A DNA stretch of 7,448 nucleotides, taken from an uncultured Asticcacaulis sp. GTDB lineage: Bacteria; Pseudomonadota; Alphaproteobacteria; Caulobacterales; Caulobacteraceae. The notes below the pieces were generated by a model. It searched no databases, was not told where the DNA came from, and worked only from the letters and a program-made list of their open reading frames with translations. The position numbers and the translations under genes were made by a program. The stretch lies in NCBI GenBank assembly GCA_946480125.1, contig CAMLIY010000153.1:1-7448 (forward strand), given 5' to 3'. Below, in pieces: positions 6,044-7,448 of the stretch; position 1 is the first letter of the stretch, and the number at the start of each line of letters is the position of its first letter.

Positions 6044-6805
6044 ATGCTTCTACAGGGACAACGAATTCTCATCACAGGCGGGTCGCGCGGCATTGGCCGG
6101 GGGGCCGCCATCGAGTGCGCGAAGCATGGCGCGGATATCGCCATCAATGCTTCGGCCGCGTCCGAATCCGTCGATAGCCTGGTAAAGGAAATCGAAGACC
6201 TGGGGCGCAAGGCGATTGTCTATATCGGTGATGTCTCCCTGCCGGAAAGTGCGCCGGCCTTTATCGAGGCGGCAGTCAAGGGACTGGGCGGAGTCGATCA
6301 TATGGTCGCCAATGCCGGCATCTGTCCGTTCCACAGCTTTCTCGACATGCCGGTCGAGGTGGTCAGGCGCACGGTCGATGTCAACCTGATGGGCACCTAT
6401 TATATGTGTCAGGCGGCGGCCAACCAGATGGTGAAGCAAGGCACTGGCGGGTCGCTGATCGCCATCAGTTCGATCTCGGCCCTGGTCGGTGGTGAGATGC
6501 AGAGCCATTATACCCCCACCAAAGCCGGCCAGCATTCGCTGATGCAATCGGTCGCCATCGCGCTCGGCAAGCATGGTATTCGCGCCAATTCGATTCTGCC
6601 GGGCACTATCGCCACGGACATCAACAAGGACGACCTCGCCGATCCCGCCAAGCGCGCCTATATGGAGGGTCGCATTCCGCTCGGCCGCCTGGGCAAGCCG
6701 GATGATATCGGCAAGGTGGTTGTTTTCCTCGCTTCGGACCTGGCCGGGTATATGACCGGCGCGCATGTGCTGGTCGACGGGGGCGCCTTCGTCAACCTGC
6801 AATAG
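6044..6805 (+). CDS. lra1: L-rhamnose 1-dehydrogenase, SDR family
   Basis: Predicted cytosolic dehydrogenase that oxidises L-rhamnose to L-rhamnono-1,4-lactone, the entry step. Its 253 residues carry T-G-G-S-R-G-I-G (11-18), N-A-G (90-92), N114, S143 and the catalytic Y156-x3-K160. Arg15 in the glycine motif and the lack of an acidic residue after the second strand (N35-A-S) point to NADP use or dual specificity. Several stretches match what I recall of Azotobacter vinelandii L-rhamnose dehydrogenase: A-G-I-C-P-F-H-S-F-L-D-M-P (91-103), H-Y-T-P-T-K-A-G (155-162), L-P-G-T-I-A-T-D-I-N-K, and the terminal V-D-G-G-x-F-V-N-L-Q. The ribosome binding site (AGGA, 7-8 nt before the ATG) overlaps the stop codon of the IclR gene. 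The first enzyme thus sits with the regulator, on the opposite strand from the other four enzymes and transporter genes. Confidence 0.92.
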   Translation: MLLQGQRILITGGSRGIGRGAAIECAKHGADIAINASAASESVDSLVKEIEDLGRKAIVYIGDVSLPESAPAFIEAAVKGLGGVDHMVANAGICPFHSFLDMPVEVVRRTVDVNLMGTYYMCQAAANQMVKQGTGGSLIAISSISALVGGEMQSHYTPTKAGQHSLMQSVAIALGKHGIRANSILPGTIATDINKDDLADPAKRAYMEGRIPLGRLGKPDDIGKVVVFLASDLAGYMTGAHVLVDGGAFVNLQ

Positions 6806-6841
6806 CGGCTTCAATTGTATGAGTATTGACTCCGGGGGCCG

Positions 6842-6855
6842 TATCGTGATCGATA
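6842..6855. promoter_or_regulatory. 14-bp palindrome in the GH127 leader, candidate operator
   Basis: TATCG-TGAT-CGATA is a perfect 5-bp inverted repeat around a 4-nt centre. It lies 11 bp after TTGACT (6826-6831), which resembles a -35 element; no good -10 hexamer is visible at normal spacing. The placement would suit a regulator site controlling a promoter for the glycosidase gene, but a 5-bp arm is short and may be chance. Confidence 0.22.
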
Positions 6856-6862
6856 GGCTCAC

Positions 6863-6886
6863 GGACACGCGCGGAAAGCGCGGTCC
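6863..6886 (+). other. leader hairpin directly upstream of the GH127 ribosome binding site
   Basis: GGAC-A-CGCGC (6863-6872) pairs with GCGCG-GTCC (6878-6886) around a GGAAA loop, giving nine mostly G-C pairs with one bulged A. It ends 2-3 nt before the Shine-Dalgarno sequence AGGGAG (6889-6894). There is no T tract after it, so it is not a standard intrinsic terminator. It could modulate translation or mRNA stability of the glycosidase, or reduce read-through from lra1. Confidence 0.4.
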
Positions 6887-6901
6887 ACAGGGAGTTGCCT
6901 C

Positions 6902-7448
6902 ATGCTGAAAGTTTCACGTCGCGCTGCTTTGGCGTCTGTTGCCGGTCTGACAGCGACGGGTATTGCCCGAAAAGCCTTCGCGGCGGGTGATGCGCTGTCA
7001 GAGGCGATCAGGCCGTTTCCGTTATCGGCGGTGCGGCTGAAGCCTTCGCTGTTTCTGACCTCGATCGAAGCCAATCAACGCTATCTGCTATCGCTCGATC
7101 CCGATCGCTTCCTGCATAATTTCCGTCTCTATGCCGGCCTTGAGCCAAAGGGCGCGCTTTATGGCGGCTGGGAAGCGCGCGGTATCGCTGGGCATAGCCT
7201 GGGCCATTATCAGTCGGCACTGAGCCTGATGTATGCGCAAACTGGTAAACCTGAGTTCAAGCAGCGCGCGCTCTATATCACCCGCGAACTGGCGGCCGTT
7301 CAGGCGAAAAACGGCGACGGCTATGCCGGCGGCACCAATGTCGATCGAAATGGCAAGACTGTCGATGGCAAGGTGATATTCGAGGAAATCCGGCGCGGCG
7401 ATATCCGCACGCAGGGGTTCGATCTCAATGGCGGCTGGGTGCCGATCT
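6902..7448 (+). CDS. Tat-exported GH127-type (DUF1680) beta-L-arabinofuranosidase, N-terminal part
   Basis: The first 182 codons of a gene that continues past the right edge. The N-terminus is a twin-arginine signal: S-R-R-A-A-L-A at 5-11, a hydrophobic stretch, and A-F-A before a likely cleavage site near residue 27, so the enzyme is exported folded to the periplasm or outside. The mature part has GH127/GH146-type (DUF1680) features: N-x-R-Y-L-L-x-L-D-P-D-R-F-L-x-N-F-R, A-G-L then Y-G-G-W-E, G-H-S-L-G-H-Y-x-S-A-L-S, Y-A-x-T-G, G-D-G-Y-x-G-G and F-D-L-N-G-G-W-V-P. Known members release L-arabinofuranose from arabinan, arabinogalactan or hydroxyproline-linked side chains. The catalytic cysteine/zinc region of this family lies further downstream and is not visible. 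The ATG at 6902 has AGGGAG at 7-nt spacing. The 96-bp gap after lra1 suggests its own regulation. Confidence 0.85.
   Translation, partial: MLKVSRRAALASVAGLTATGIARKAFAAGDALSEAIRPFPLSAVRLKPSLFLTSIEANQRYLLSLDPDRFLHNFRLYAGLEPKGALYGGWEARGIAGHSLGHYQSALSLMYAQTGKPEFKQRALYITRELAAVQAKNGDGYAGGTNVDRNGKTVDGKVIFEEIRRGDIRTQGFDLNGGWVPI

Noticed and set aside
6050..6868. 272-residue open frame on the minus strand, antisense to lra1
   Set aside because: It is the antisense shadow of a clear SDR gene; the translation has no family features and its start lies in the GH127 leader without a ribosome binding site.
1..7448. CRISPR array, tRNA, insertion sequence, phage or defence genes
   Set aside because: I found no regularly spaced repeats, tRNA-like cloverleaf, transposase or terminal inverted repeats; the window is almost fully occupied by sugar catabolism genes.

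Overview
The window holds what looks like a complete non-phosphorylative (oxidative) L-rhamnose utilisation locus from a Gram-negative bacterium, most likely an alphaproteobacterium. Several things point there: moderately high GC, the pathway type described in Sphingomonas, a Tat-exported plant-polysaccharide glycosidase next door, and a RhaT-type sugar/proton symporter. Caulobacteraceae (Asticcacaulis-like) or sphingomonads are my best guesses. No rRNA or other taxonomic marker is present, so this stays an inference.

Layout. Positions 1-182 hold the possible 3' end of an unrecognised + strand gene, followed by a strong hairpin terminator. From 5099 down to 183 the minus strand carries a tightly packed operon in this order: L-rhamnonate dehydratase (rhmD), a fumarylacetoacetase-fold 2,4-diketo-3-deoxy-L-rhamnonate hydrolase (lra6), a short-chain 2-keto-3-deoxy-L-rhamnonate 4-dehydrogenase (lra5), an amidohydrolase-family L-rhamnonolactonase (lra2) and the L-rhamnose:H+ symporter (rhaT). 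Gaps are 1-24 bp except for about 100 bp between lra5 and lra2, which holds a hairpin and what looks like the decayed 3' end of a second lra5-like gene. A 104-bp divergent intergenic region (5100-5203) with inverted repeats separates this operon from a + strand pair: an IclR-family regulator and L-rhamnose 1-dehydrogenase (lra1). A further 96-bp structured gap leads to the start of a Tat-signal GH127-type (DUF1680) beta-L-arabinofuranosidase that runs off the right edge.

How it works together. RhaT imports L-rhamnose. Lra1 oxidises it to the lactone, Lra2 opens this to L-rhamnonate, RhmD dehydrates that to 2-keto-3-deoxy-L-rhamnonate, Lra5 oxidises C4, and Lra6 cleaves the diketo acid to pyruvate and L-lactate. 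No kinase, aldolase, isomerase or lactaldehyde step is needed. Cofactor-site residues suggest NADP use by Lra1 and NAD use by Lra5. The IclR protein is the obvious candidate regulator of both arms. The GH127 gene suggests the locus serves breakdown of plant cell-wall glycans (pectin or arabinan side chains) containing both rhamnose and arabinose.

The pathway itself is known. The less ordinary signals are the lra5-like gene relic, the hairpin over the lra5 stop codon, the repeat-rich divergent control region, and the structured leader of the GH127 gene.
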